Positions 16,473 through 25,034 of a stretch of DNA of 33,219 nt are shown piece after piece (position 1 is the first letter of the stretch; each line of letters begins with the position of its first letter). The stretch is from Blastocatellia bacterium (lineage in GTDB: Bacteria; Acidobacteriota; Blastocatellia; Chloracidobacteriales; Chloracidobacteriaceae). The stretch covers positions 1 to 33,219 of the forward strand of contig JAIBAN010000086.1 in NCBI GenBank assembly GCA_019695185.1. Reading direction: 5' to 3'. Made by a program: the position numbers and the translations under genes. The notes beneath the pieces are model-generated. The model was not told the DNA's origin. It worked only from the letters and a program-made list of their open reading frames with translations, and made no database searches.

Positions 16473-17291
16473 ATGAAAGACTCAGGCATGAGACCTCAAA
16501 CCCCAGCCCCGCCTTCAGGGCACCATTTATGGCGTTGCCTGGCAGCTTCGGTTTGCGGTACCAGTCATGGACAGACTCAAACACCCTGCCAGGATGCGCA
16601 TGCTTTTCAGAAACTGGCCAATGGCGTTTTGGTTTTTGCCGTGGCTGATGGGGCCGGGTCGGCTGGCCTGAGTGACATCGGAGCCCGGTTGGCAGTGGCC
16701 ACCGCCATCGAACGGCTTGCCGCCCAAGGGACCTTTACCGCCGATTTGGCTGCTTTGCGAAGCCTGTTCCGCGAGGCGGTGGAAAATGTCATTGGCAGGC
16801 TTCACACCGAAGCCCAAACCCATGAGGTTCCGGTCAGGGAATTGGCCACCACTCTGATTGCAGGTGTGGTTGGCCCTGACTTGGCGGCTGTGTTGCAAAT
16901 CGGAGATGGCGGGGTGGTGGTGCAGTGGGAGGATGGGAGTCTGGCTACGTTTTCAGCTCCGCACAACACGGAATATGTGAACCAGACTGTTTTTGTGACT
17001 TCGCGTCAGGCGCTTGAAACAGCCCGGTTTTCCTTCTGTGAGAAAGGGTTGAAGGGCATAGCCGCTTTTACCGACGGCTTGCAGATGCTGGCCTTGAAAA
17101 TGCCTGAAGCGACTCCGCATGGTCCATTTTTTAGTCCGCTTTTTACCTTTCTGAAAAATGAAACGGGAGCGGAAACCTCCCAGCGTCAGTTTGAAGCTTT
17201 TTTAACCTCGGAACGAATGCAGCAGCGCACCGCCGATGACCTGACTTTGCTGCTTGCGGTAAGAAATGAAGACAAGGGATTGGGGCTGTAA
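16473..17291 (+). CDS. PP2C-family protein phosphatase of the TerY-associated type
   Basis: A 272-residue protein with the metal-binding motifs of PP2C-like phosphatases: VADGAGSA (Asp59-Gly60, instead of the common DGHGG), QIGDGGVVV, AAFTDGLQML, and the late RTADDLTLLLAV carrying paired aspartates. The DGAGSA form and N-terminal phrase GTSHGQTQTPCQDAH are typical of the stand-alone phosphatases paired with TerY VWA proteins. It would remove phosphate from Ser/Thr on a target set by a partner kinase, but no kinase gene is adjacent. It forms a run with the VWA gene upstream and the ferritin-like and ADP-ribosylglycohydrolase genes downstream. Confidence 0.88.
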   Translation: MKDSGMRPQTPAPPSGHHLWRCLAASVCGTSHGQTQTPCQDAHAFQKLANGVLVFAVADGAGSAGLSDIGARLAVATAIERLAAQGTFTADLAALRSLFREAVENVIGRLHTEAQTHEVPVRELATTLIAGVVGPDLAAVLQIGDGGVVVQWEDGSLATFSAPHNTEYVNQTVFVTSRQALETARFSFCEKGLKGIAAFTDGLQMLALKMPEATPHGPFFSPLFTFLKNETGAETSQRQFEAFLTSERMQQRTADDLTLLLAVRNEDKGLGL

Positions 17292-17434
17292 ATCCAATCA
17301 CAACCCAAATGGTGCAGAAAATAAGGTGTTTTTCGTGGTTTTGCCTTGAAATTGATTCCCGTTAGGTTGGTTATCGGAAGCTTTGGGGTGAAACCCGACA
17401 AATTGAGAAAACTGAGGATGTCAAAAGAGTGGGT

Positions 17435-18448
17435 ATGCCAAGTCACGCACAGAAAAAGCAAAGAATCGTGGAACTCCTGCGGGTCCAAGCGGAAACCCGC
17501 GATTTGGAATGGTTAAAAAACAGTCTGACCGCAGCCATTGAACTGGAATTGGCAACGTTACCGCCGTACTTATGTGCCTATTGGTCCATCAAAGACCCGG
17601 CTCACCCGGCAGCGCAACTGGTGCGGAGTGTCCTTTTAGAAGAAATGGTCCATATGGGGTTGGTGGCCAATATGTTGACTGCCATTGGCGGTGAACCTGC
17701 CATCAATACCCTGGTCCCCACTTATCCGGGACCGCTGCCGGGCGGAATTCGCCCGCAACTCACCGTGTATCTGGCCGGTTTTTCCAAGGAATTTCTGCGT
17801 GATGTCTGTATGCAGATTGAATTTCCGGAGCATCCGCTCCATGCCCGCGCCACAGGGGAAACTTTTGCCACAATTGGAGCTTTTTATGATGCCGTCGAAG
17901 CTGCTTTTCATCAGTTGCAGCCTGGGTTTACCAACCGCAACCAGTTGACGGCGGAACTGGGCGGAAGTGCCGTGGTGCCTATTTGTTCGGTCCAGGATGT
18001 CAGCCGGGCCATTCTCGAAATCAAGGAACAAGGTGAAGGAACCTGGCATTCACCGGAGGCAGAGGATTTTGGCGGCGAGTTTGCCCATTACTACAAGTTT
18101 GCTCAGATTTTCCATGGCCGGAAACTGGTCAAACAAAATGGTGTCTGGAAGTACGAAGGCGATCCGCTTCCCTTCCCCGAAGTTTATCCGATGGGGCAAG
18201 TTCCCGCCGGCGGTTGGCCGGAGCCGTCCCCGGCAGTGGAAACGCTGCTCACCCAGTTCAATCAAACGTTTGCTTCCCTTATCAATCATTTGCAGGAAGC
18301 CTGGGCCACCGGCAGTGAAGCTGCACTCAATACAGGCATTGGGGAAATGTTCAAATTAAAGGAACCGGCCCTCAGCCTGATGCAGATGCGTCTGCCGGAC
18401 GGGAGCGGAACCTATGGCCCGGATTTTCGTCTGCCACAACCCAGTTAA
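17435..18448 (+). CDS. Ferritin-like protein (VioB/iminophenyl-pyruvate dimer synthase-like domain)
   Basis: A protein of about 337 residues. The start could be GTG 17429 or ATG 17435, and the ribosome site is weak for both. The N-terminal half has a ferritin-like metal-site pattern: AIELELATLPPYLCAYWSIK, then LLEEMVHMGLVANML, where E-x-x-H supplies iron ligands. This matches the ferritin-like domain found in VioB and related proteins. A second half with conserved HYYKFAQIFHGRKL completes the family pattern. Such proteins may oxidise or rearrange a small molecule. The substrate is unknown and nothing here suggests violacein. The ADP-ribosylglycohydrolase follows 15 bp later, so they are probably cotranscribed. 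Confidence 0.85.
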   Translation: MPSHAQKKQRIVELLRVQAETRDLEWLKNSLTAAIELELATLPPYLCAYWSIKDPAHPAAQLVRSVLLEEMVHMGLVANMLTAIGGEPAINTLVPTYPGPLPGGIRPQLTVYLAGFSKEFLRDVCMQIEFPEHPLHARATGETFATIGAFYDAVEAAFHQLQPGFTNRNQLTAELGGSAVVPICSVQDVSRAILEIKEQGEGTWHSPEAEDFGGEFAHYYKFAQIFHGRKLVKQNGVWKYEGDPLPFPEVYPMGQVPAGGWPEPSPAVETLLTQFNQTFASLINHLQEAWATGSEAALNTGIGEMFKLKEPALSLMQMRLPDGSGTYGPDFRLPQPS

Positions 18449-18463
18449 AGGAAAGACTCCTTC

Positions 18464-19384
18464 ATGCTGACACGAAGAGAACGATTGGAAGGTGGTTTGA
18501 TTGGAATGTTGGTGGGGGACGCCCTGGGGGTTCCCTATGAATTTTACCGGCAACACCAAATTCCCTCCCTGGAACAAATTGAATTTGACCCGCCGAAAAA
18601 CTTCAAACGGTCACACCAGGGCACTCCGTCCGGAACTTGGTCTGATGATGGAGCCCAGGCTCTGTGCCTGCTGGCTTCCTTGCAGGATTGTGGAAAACTG
18701 GACCCGAATGACCTGGGGCAGGCTCTGGTGGAGTGGTATGACACCGGCTACATGGCGGTGGATGGCCGGGTGTTTGATGTGGGTTTGCAGACGGCGCGGG
18801 CGCTGCGGCGGATGAAAGCCGGAATTCCTCCGTTGGAAGCGGCTGACAGCGGTGAGCAGGCCAATGGAAACGGTTCGCTCATGCGGGTGTTGCCGCTCAC
18901 TTTGTGGCATACCGGTTCGGATGAAGCACTGGTGGCGGACGCCCACACGCAGTCAAAAGTGACCCACGCGCATATTCGTTCACAAATTTGCTGTGCTTTG
19001 TATTGTTTATGGGCCCGCCGGACCCTGGAGGAATCCCCGGCTCCCTGGACGGATGCAGTCACCACGCTGGTCCGGATTTACGGGGAGGCTTCACCGGAAT
19101 TTGCCGAACTTGAATATTATGTTCGCCCTGATGACCCGCCCTATGGCGAAGGTGGGGGATATGTGGTGGATTGCCTGCGTTCCGCAAGGTGGGCCATGAA
19201 TGCCGGGTCTTATGAGGCAGTGGTCAAGGCTGCTGTTTCGCTGGGAAATGATACCGATACAACCGCCTGTGTTGCTGGTGGAATAGCCGGAGTCCGGGAT
19301 GGAATCGGGGCTATTCCGGAACGGTGGCGGAACAGTTTACGGGGAATGGAGATTGTCGAGCCACTTTTGGCTAGGTTGGGCTGA
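18464..19384 (+). CDS. ADP-ribosylglycohydrolase family protein (DraG-like)
   Basis: A 306-residue protein of the DraG/ARH fold. The metal motifs are present: GDALGVPYEF (residues 18-27), TWSDDGAQ (Asp61-Asp62) and GNDTDTTACVAGGIAGV near residues 260-276, ending in GAIPERW. With both aspartate clusters intact it should bind two Mg ions and cleave ADP-ribose from a protein or another ADP-ribosylated substrate. Serine replaces the common threonine in T-D-D. No ADP-ribosyltransferase is seen nearby, so the mark it would remove must be made elsewhere. It is the last gene of the VWA/PP2C/ferritin-like run. Confidence 0.92.
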   Translation: MLTRRERLEGGLIGMLVGDALGVPYEFYRQHQIPSLEQIEFDPPKNFKRSHQGTPSGTWSDDGAQALCLLASLQDCGKLDPNDLGQALVEWYDTGYMAVDGRVFDVGLQTARALRRMKAGIPPLEAADSGEQANGNGSLMRVLPLTLWHTGSDEALVADAHTQSKVTHAHIRSQICCALYCLWARRTLEESPAPWTDAVTTLVRIYGEASPEFAELEYYVRPDDPPYGEGGGYVVDCLRSARWAMNAGSYEAVVKAAVSLGNDTDTTACVAGGIAGVRDGIGAIPERWRNSLRGMEIVEPLLARLG

Positions 19385-19388
19385 ATGA

Positions 19389-19489
19389 GAGTTGGGGTTG
19401 GGGGGCAGCTCCCAATGGATGATTGGCAATTGAACTTCTATCCAAAAGCTATATTTTCCTGCGGCTATGAAACCCCCAACCCCCAACTC
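19389..19489. terminator. G/C-rich inverted repeat between convergent genes
   Basis: A G-rich arm (19389-19405, GAGTTGGGGTTGGGGGG) can pair with a C-rich arm (19473-19489) over ~17 bp with one bulge, around a 67-bp centre. It fills the gap between the convergent ADP-ribosylglycohydrolase and DUF5916 genes, so it may terminate both. No T tract follows either arm. Confidence 0.45.
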
Positions 19490-19502
19490 CACACCGTGAG
19501 CC

Positions 19503-21707
19503 CTATTTGCGCCAGTAATAGGTAAGTTTAAACTGAAGTTGGAAAGAGGGGCGTTCCAGCCCTTGGCCAGTGGTATGGTTGAAAATCAGGAAAAAGTCGC
19601 TGTTGGGGCGGTAAATGTAGCGCAGCCGGAAATTGAGTGAGGTCAACTTGGCCGCAGAGTTCAATTGGACCAGGGTTGAGGTCAAAAGTTTGTTGGAAAG
19701 GTTATAGGTAAGGCGCGAACTGAGCAGGTTGGTGGAAAAGTTACCTTGAGGTAACCGAACCAGATTGTGACTTTCGGTGGCTTCAAAGGAAAAATGCGTG
19801 TTAGGTCGAAAAACAATGGTCGCTGAACTTTCCACCCGTTGACCGGTATAAAACTCGCCCCAGGCTTCCCGCAGGGATAAAATCAATTTGCGGCTTTGAT
19901 TGCTGCTGAATTGGAAGGATTGTCTGGAAAAGGAATAACTGCCTTTGGGAATTACAATGCCAGGGCGAATGGCAAAAGGAACAGTCAACACATCTGTAAC
20001 CCGTTCAACCGGGCGATAGGAAAATGACGCTGAGTTCTGTAAGTCAATATTGACCCCCGAAGAAAACTGCCTGCTTTGCAGCTTGCCAGCCCGCTGATTT
20101 TCATCCTGGTAATACTCATAAAATGAGGTGAATTCAATTTCGCGGATGTGCCGGTTGGAAGGGCGGAACCGGTAAGCCGCATTGCCAAAATATTGCCGGA
20201 CACCGGTGCGGGCCACAAAGCCCAGTTCAGGGTTATAGTTTTTGCCGATATGTTCAGCCAGGAGGTCAAGTGAAACCCGGTTGTCACGATAACTTGAGGT
20301 GAGCCGCCCAGTGGTAAAACTGGAGGTGACACCCGGTGTGGCAGTGGCGGCGGCAAACCCATTGAGCCGCCAATACTTGGTAAGGTTAATCAGCGTATCA
20401 AGGCCAGCACTGCGGTTGAAGGAGGTTTGGGTGCCACCCTGGCGGTTGGCCACAATGGCCCCGAAGTAGGAATTTTTGGGAATATCACGTTTTACCCGAA
20501 AAACGGTGAATTGCTGTCGGGGAGTTGCGGGGGTTGAATTGTTTCCACCAGCCTGAGGTCGCGTCTGAACGTGAAGAAATCCTACATTGAACGGTCCCTG
20601 CCGGCCTGTCACTTTAACGCCATAATCAATTGGAACAGGGGCTCCGGCGGTGGTCAACCCAATCCGGCGGGTAAAGAAAAGCTGGTTGATGCCTTCTCGG
20701 CCAAAAAAGAAAACACCAATATTTTCCAGAAAAAAATCACGCCGCTCAGGAAAAAACACGGAAAAACGGGTGAGGTTGACCACTTGCCCATCCACTTCAG
20801 CCTGGCCAAAGTCGGGGTTGGCCGTAAATTCAGCCGTCAGGGAGGGGGTAATGCCAATGCGGGCTACTTCGATGCCGGCTTGACCAAACAGGCCGGCATC
20901 AAAACCGGGTTGTCCGGTCAGCGGAACCCCTTGCCGCCAGCCCCCGGTCAGATACGGTTTGACTTCAACCAGGCGAGGGCGGTGCAAATCTTCCATCCCT
21001 GCCAAATTCCCGGCCTGGGAAACCCGTTCCAGACCAAAACTCCGCACCCAACTGGCGAGCAACACCTCTTCATTTTTGCGCCGTATGACACGGGAAACAT
21101 TGAACCCCCAGTTGGGGATGCCATCCAGGAAGCGGAGGGACGTCAGAGGAATGGCAATTTCCACCGCGTATCCCTGCGGCGTTATTTTTCCGGCGGCAAA
21201 CCACAGGGCATCCCAAGTGGTGTTGATGGACCGACCGTCATCGGAAACCAGGGCATCCTGCTGGGTTCCCAAGGGATTGACCGAAAAGCGGTAACCGTTC
21301 CGCCGGTCATAAAACGTGTCAATGAGGATTGAAATCCGGTCATCATTGGAAAAGGACGAATCACGGGCCAATTCACGGGCATTGATGTTATCAGGTGTGG
21401 TATCAAAGGCCAGAATTCCCAGGTACAGGTTTTTTTCGTCATACAAGACCCGGACTTCGGTTGTTTCCGATGGGGCAGCGCCCTGGTTGGGCTCAATTTG
21501 GCGAAACTCGCGGGTGACCTCAGCCTGCTGCCAGATATCTTCGGAAAGGTCCCCGTCAACCGTGACCGGCTGATTCATATGCAGGGCACGCAACGAAAAA
21601 GGGAGCGACGGTGCCAGGTTTTGTCCCCATGAAGGAATTGCACAAAGAAAGACCCCAGCCAAGACAGGCACCAATTTCCCAAATCGGGAAAGTGAGACAT
21701 GACGCAT
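19503..21707 (-). CDS. DUF5916 family outer-membrane protein with CBM9-like N-terminal domain
   Basis: A protein of 734 residues from the ATG at 21707, chosen because a signal peptide starts there (RFGKLVPVLAGVFLCAIPSW then GQ). The mature N-terminus is a carbohydrate-binding-module-9-like domain with PVTVDGDLSEDIWQQA and YDEKNLYLGILAFD. DDRISILIDTFYDRRNGYRF begins the DUF5916 signature. The second half has alternating aromatic and polar strands and ends LTYYWRK, as expected of a beta-barrel. In Bacteroidota and Acidobacteriota these proteins are often called hydrolase or outer-membrane proteins. The ligand is unknown. It is transcribed divergently from the exported propeller protein, with which it may share regulation. 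Confidence 0.88.
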   Translation of the reverse strand: MRHVSLSRFGKLVPVLAGVFLCAIPSWGQNLAPSLPFSLRALHMNQPVTVDGDLSEDIWQQAEVTREFRQIEPNQGAAPSETTEVRVLYDEKNLYLGILAFDTTPDNINARELARDSSFSNDDRISILIDTFYDRRNGYRFSVNPLGTQQDALVSDDGRSINTTWDALWFAAGKITPQGYAVEIAIPLTSLRFLDGIPNWGFNVSRVIRRKNEEVLLASWVRSFGLERVSQAGNLAGMEDLHRPRLVEVKPYLTGGWRQGVPLTGQPGFDAGLFGQAGIEVARIGITPSLTAEFTANPDFGQAEVDGQVVNLTRFSVFFPERRDFFLENIGVFFFGREGINQLFFTRRIGLTTAGAPVPIDYGVKVTGRQGPFNVGFLHVQTRPQAGGNNSTPATPRQQFTVFRVKRDIPKNSYFGAIVANRQGGTQTSFNRSAGLDTLINLTKYWRLNGFAAATATPGVTSSFTTGRLTSSYRDNRVSLDLLAEHIGKNYNPELGFVARTGVRQYFGNAAYRFRPSNRHIREIEFTSFYEYYQDENQRAGKLQSRQFSSGVNIDLQNSASFSYRPVERVTDVLTVPFAIRPGIVIPKGSYSFSRQSFQFSSNQSRKLILSLREAWGEFYTGQRVESSATIVFRPNTHFSFEATESHNLVRLPQGNFSTNLLSSRLTYNLSNKLLTSTLVQLNSAAKLTSLNFRLRYIYRPNSDFFLIFNHTTGQGLERPSFQLQFKLTYYWRK

Positions 21708-21901
21708 TTGGCATAGAAGGTTAAAAAAGCACCAAACAGAAAACACAGATTGAGAAGCCACTTTCTTTATTGCATCATTTCTTTTGCCTGTACGTATGCA
21801 GACAAAGTTCAACCACCAATTCAATCAACCCAACAACTGAACCACAAACACTGGTTCCAAGGGAATCAGTTTTACAATTTTTTGCGAAAGGAGCAAAAAC
21901 A

Positions 21902-23227
21902 ATGAACCCATTCGTCACCCTCAGACGGCTGACCGCAAGTGCGGTATTGCTCGGCCTCTTGGGGACAACAACTGGAACCTATGGCCAAACAGGGCAGGAA
22001 GACGTTGCAAAATCAAGAGGATATTACCGGAAAGCCGTCCAGTGTTACCAAGAAAAAAACTGGCCGGGCTTTTTGGAAAATATGGAAAAAGCACAGTCTT
22101 TGCGACCCAACCATCCGAATTTATTGCTCGGCTTGGCAAAAGCCTTTACCGTCAATCAGAAACACCAGGAGGCGCTGGCAGCTTTGAAAAAACTGGCGGT
22201 CATGGGCGTCAATGCCGATTTGGCAAAGGAAGCTGCATTTTCCCCACTGGCGGGCGAAAGCGAGTTTGCAAACCTGCGGCAGGCATTTGAAAACAACCAA
22301 AAACCGGTTGGGACAAGCGTGGTGGCTGGCACCATTCCGGAAAAACAACTGGTAACCGAGTCGGTTGCCTGGGATGCTGCCACTAAACGGTTTTTTGTGA
22401 GCAGCGTCCATAAACGAAAAATACTGACGCTGGATGCCAAAGGGGAGGTCCACGAATTTACCACCGAAGGACAGGACGGACTGTGGTCGGTTTTGGGCCT
22501 CAGGGTGGATGCCAAACGCCGTTTGTTATGGGCCTGTTCAGCGGCGCTTCCCCAGATGAAAGGCTTTGAAAGTCAGGAGGAAGGCAAAGCCGGTGTGTTT
22601 GCCTATGACTTGACAACCGGAAAGCTCAAACGGAAATGGGTGGTGGAACCAGCCAACGGCAGCAAACATGCTTTTGGTGATTTGACCATCAGCCAAAACG
22701 GTACGGTTTGGATTTCTGACAGCACGTCGCCAAATCTGTATCGGATTGGCCCGGACCTGGGAGAAATCGAAGCTTTTGTGACAAATGGCCCGTTTGAGTC
22801 ATTGCAGGGGATGGCCCTCTCCAGGGATGAAAAATACCTGTTTTTTGCCGATTACAGTATCGGGCTTTTTCGCCTGGAGGTAAAAACCAAACAGATTCAA
22901 CCCGTCATGGCACCGCCAGGGCAAACTTTGATTGGGCTGGATGGAGTCTACGAATGGAAGGGGAACCTGCTCGTCACCCAGAACGGCATCGCACCCAACC
23001 GGGTCCTGCGGCTGGAACTGAATTCAGACCAGACCGCTGTCAAAGGACTCCAGGTGTTGGAAGCAAATACTCCCCGAGTGGTGGATTTGACCCTGGGAAC
23101 CATTGCCGGAAATGATTTCTTTTTTATCGGGAATGCCCAATGGAGTCATTTTGATCAGAAAAACCAGATTTTTCCGGCGGAAAAATTTGAGGCTGCCACC
23201 ATTTTGAAACTGGCTTTACCCAAATAA
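21902..23227 (+). CDS. Exported TPR and SMP-30-like beta-propeller protein
   Basis: I chose ATG 21902 because AAGGAG lies 8 nt upstream and a signal peptide follows (LTASAVLLGLLGTTTGTYGQ). The open frame extends 44 codons further up without support. The 441-residue product has TPR-like helices (about 35-100: GYYRKAVQCYQEKNWPGF), then six-bladed propeller repeats (about 145-435) such as ESVAWDAATKRFFVSSVHKR, FGDLTISQNGTVWISD and GMALSRDEKYLFFADYSIGL. This is the SMP-30/gluconolactonase/NHL-type fold, though catalytic metal residues were not traced. It is probably periplasmic. The substrate is unknown. Confidence 0.85.
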   Translation: MNPFVTLRRLTASAVLLGLLGTTTGTYGQTGQEDVAKSRGYYRKAVQCYQEKNWPGFLENMEKAQSLRPNHPNLLLGLAKAFTVNQKHQEALAALKKLAVMGVNADLAKEAAFSPLAGESEFANLRQAFENNQKPVGTSVVAGTIPEKQLVTESVAWDAATKRFFVSSVHKRKILTLDAKGEVHEFTTEGQDGLWSVLGLRVDAKRRLLWACSAALPQMKGFESQEEGKAGVFAYDLTTGKLKRKWVVEPANGSKHAFGDLTISQNGTVWISDSTSPNLYRIGPDLGEIEAFVTNGPFESLQGMALSRDEKYLFFADYSIGLFRLEVKTKQIQPVMAPPGQTLIGLDGVYEWKGNLLVTQNGIAPNRVLRLELNSDQTAVKGLQVLEANTPRVVDLTLGTIAGNDFFFIGNAQWSHFDQKNQIFPAEKFEAATILKLALPK

Positions 23228-23417
23228 TAAACAGAACAGAACAGGCCGTGACAGGCTTACAAAAAAGACAAGACAAACCCGTGTGACCTGCATCAAACTG
23301 GATTGCAGAAACAAAGTTCGTTGTGGATTGAACCCAGCCCAGGTTGGGAACTAAAAAAAATAGGAACAACCGGTCCGTTACTTTCACCTGCACCCCATCA
23401 CAAACACCTCATACATC

Positions 23418-24941
23418 ATGATTTTTTTTATCCATTGGCAAAACCGATTTGAAAATTTGTTACAGCAACCCGATTTTTTTCTGGGGTGGTTGACCCTGGT
23501 CCTGATTTTAATTTTTTTAGTTGGCTTGCGGATGTTGCTTCCGCTTGAACGCCGGGCAACATTGCGGTTTCCGTTTTTCTGCCTGTTGGTATTAGTAGGG
23601 CTTGAGATTTTGACATTGGGAGTAAGCCTGCTTACGACCTTTACCAGCCTGGTCACAACTCTGGAAGGCTTGGCTCTGTTGGTTATCCTGGTTATTTTGG
23701 CCCGGATTGCCACTCTGTTTACCTTTGAAGTGGTGGCCTCGCATTGGTTCAAACGCAAGATTCCCAAAATTCTGGCTGATATTGTCCAGGCTGTTTTATA
23801 CGCTTCGGTTATTGCCTATGGATTACGGCTGTTGGGAGTGCAGTTGACTTCCCTGTTGGTCACTTCAGCTTTGTTGACTGCCGTGATTGGTTTGGCCTTG
23901 CAGGAAACCCTGGGGAATCTGGTTTCGGGATTGACGTTACAGGCCCAGCAACCCTTCGAACTGGGGGACTGGATTCAGCTTGAAGGCCGCCAGAGTATCG
24001 GCGAGGTAACCGAAGTCAATTGGCGAGCCACCAAAATTCTGACCTTGGACCGGGTGGAAGTCATCATTCCCAACGGTGTCTTGGCCAAAAACGACATTCT
24101 CAATTATACCAAACCAACGCCCGTGGTCCGGCGCAACATTTATGTCTATTCCCGTTTTTCGACGCCTCCGCAACGGGTCCACGAACTGATTTTGGAAGCC
24201 CTTTCCGAAACTCCGGAAGTGTTGAAATCACCTGCGCCAAGCGTGGTCACCAACAAATTTCTGGATAATGGGACCACCGAATACTGGGTCCGTTTTTTTA
24301 TTGATGCCTTTCATCGGCGTGACATCATTGACGGGCGGGTCCGCGACCGGATTTGGTATGCCCTTGAACGGGCGGAAATCGAACCCGCCTTTGCGACCAG
24401 CCATATAATTTGGCATAAACCCGAACAGGTCCATCAACGCACGGTTGAAATCCAGGATGTCAAAAAGCATTTGGTTCACATTCCTTATTTCGACAAACTG
24501 CCGACCCAGGCCCTGGAAAAACTGGCCGAACGGATTGACCGGAAACTGTACGCGCCAGGAGAGTTGATTATTCGTCAGGGCGACGAAGGACGTGACTTTT
24601 TCATTCTGCAAACCGGAGAAGTCAGTATCTTAATCAACCAGGTTGAGGTGAATCAGTTACAGGCTGGGGCATATTTTGGGGAAATGTCACTCTTAACCGG
24701 AGAACCCCGAAGTGCCTCCATTCGGGCCAAAACCGAGGTGGTGTTGTATGTTTTGGACCCCCTGACATTTGGTGAAGTATTGCGTGATTACCCGCATCTG
24801 GCCTCTGAAATCAGTCGGACCCTGGCCCAGCGTCAGATTCAGTTGGACCAGTTGCGCGAAAAAGAGGATTCGGTGGAAGAGGAAGTGGAACGCAAGTCAA
24901 CGCAGTTTCTTGATAAAATCAAACGGTTTTTCTCATTTTAG
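23418..24941 (+). CDS. MscS-family mechanosensitive channel with cyclic-nucleotide-binding domain
   Basis: A 507-residue protein. The first ~165 residues contain about five membrane helices. LIGLALQETLGNLVSGLTLQ-like sequence (about 155-175) forms the pore helix and its junction with the MscS beta domain (FELGDWIQL, VEVIIPNGVL, NYTKP). After the MscS C-terminal domain comes a cyclic-nucleotide-binding domain (about 345-470) with LYAPGELIIRQGDEGRDFFI and the phosphate-binding cassette FGEMSLLTGEPRSAS near 419. A charged, coiled-coil-like end follows (LREKEDSVEEEVERK). Such MscS-CNB channels (bCNG type) are thought to be gated or tuned by cyclic nucleotides. The conserved cassette suggests it can bind cAMP or cGMP. 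No Shine-Dalgarno sequence precedes the ATG. Confidence 0.92.
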   Translation: MIFFIHWQNRFENLLQQPDFFLGWLTLVLILIFLVGLRMLLPLERRATLRFPFFCLLVLVGLEILTLGVSLLTTFTSLVTTLEGLALLVILVILARIATLFTFEVVASHWFKRKIPKILADIVQAVLYASVIAYGLRLLGVQLTSLLVTSALLTAVIGLALQETLGNLVSGLTLQAQQPFELGDWIQLEGRQSIGEVTEVNWRATKILTLDRVEVIIPNGVLAKNDILNYTKPTPVVRRNIYVYSRFSTPPQRVHELILEALSETPEVLKSPAPSVVTNKFLDNGTTEYWVRFFIDAFHRRDIIDGRVRDRIWYALERAEIEPAFATSHIIWHKPEQVHQRTVEIQDVKKHLVHIPYFDKLPTQALEKLAERIDRKLYAPGELIIRQGDEGRDFFILQTGEVSILINQVEVNQLQAGAYFGEMSLLTGEPRSASIRAKTEVVLYVLDPLTFGEVLRDYPHLASEISRTLAQRQIQLDQLREKEDSVEEEVERKSTQFLDKIKRFFSF

Positions 24942-25034
24942 AGGTGCAGGTAATCCGGGTTGGGGCTGAAACTCGGACTGTTTGTCATAATATCTTTAAG
25001 TCTGATAACGTCTTTCATGGAAAAGGACACAACC

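Noticed and set aside
20571..21332. 253-codon plus-strand frame opposite the DUF5916 gene
   Set aside because: The minus-strand protein carries a signal peptide and family signatures over this stretch. The plus-strand translation is basic and patternless.
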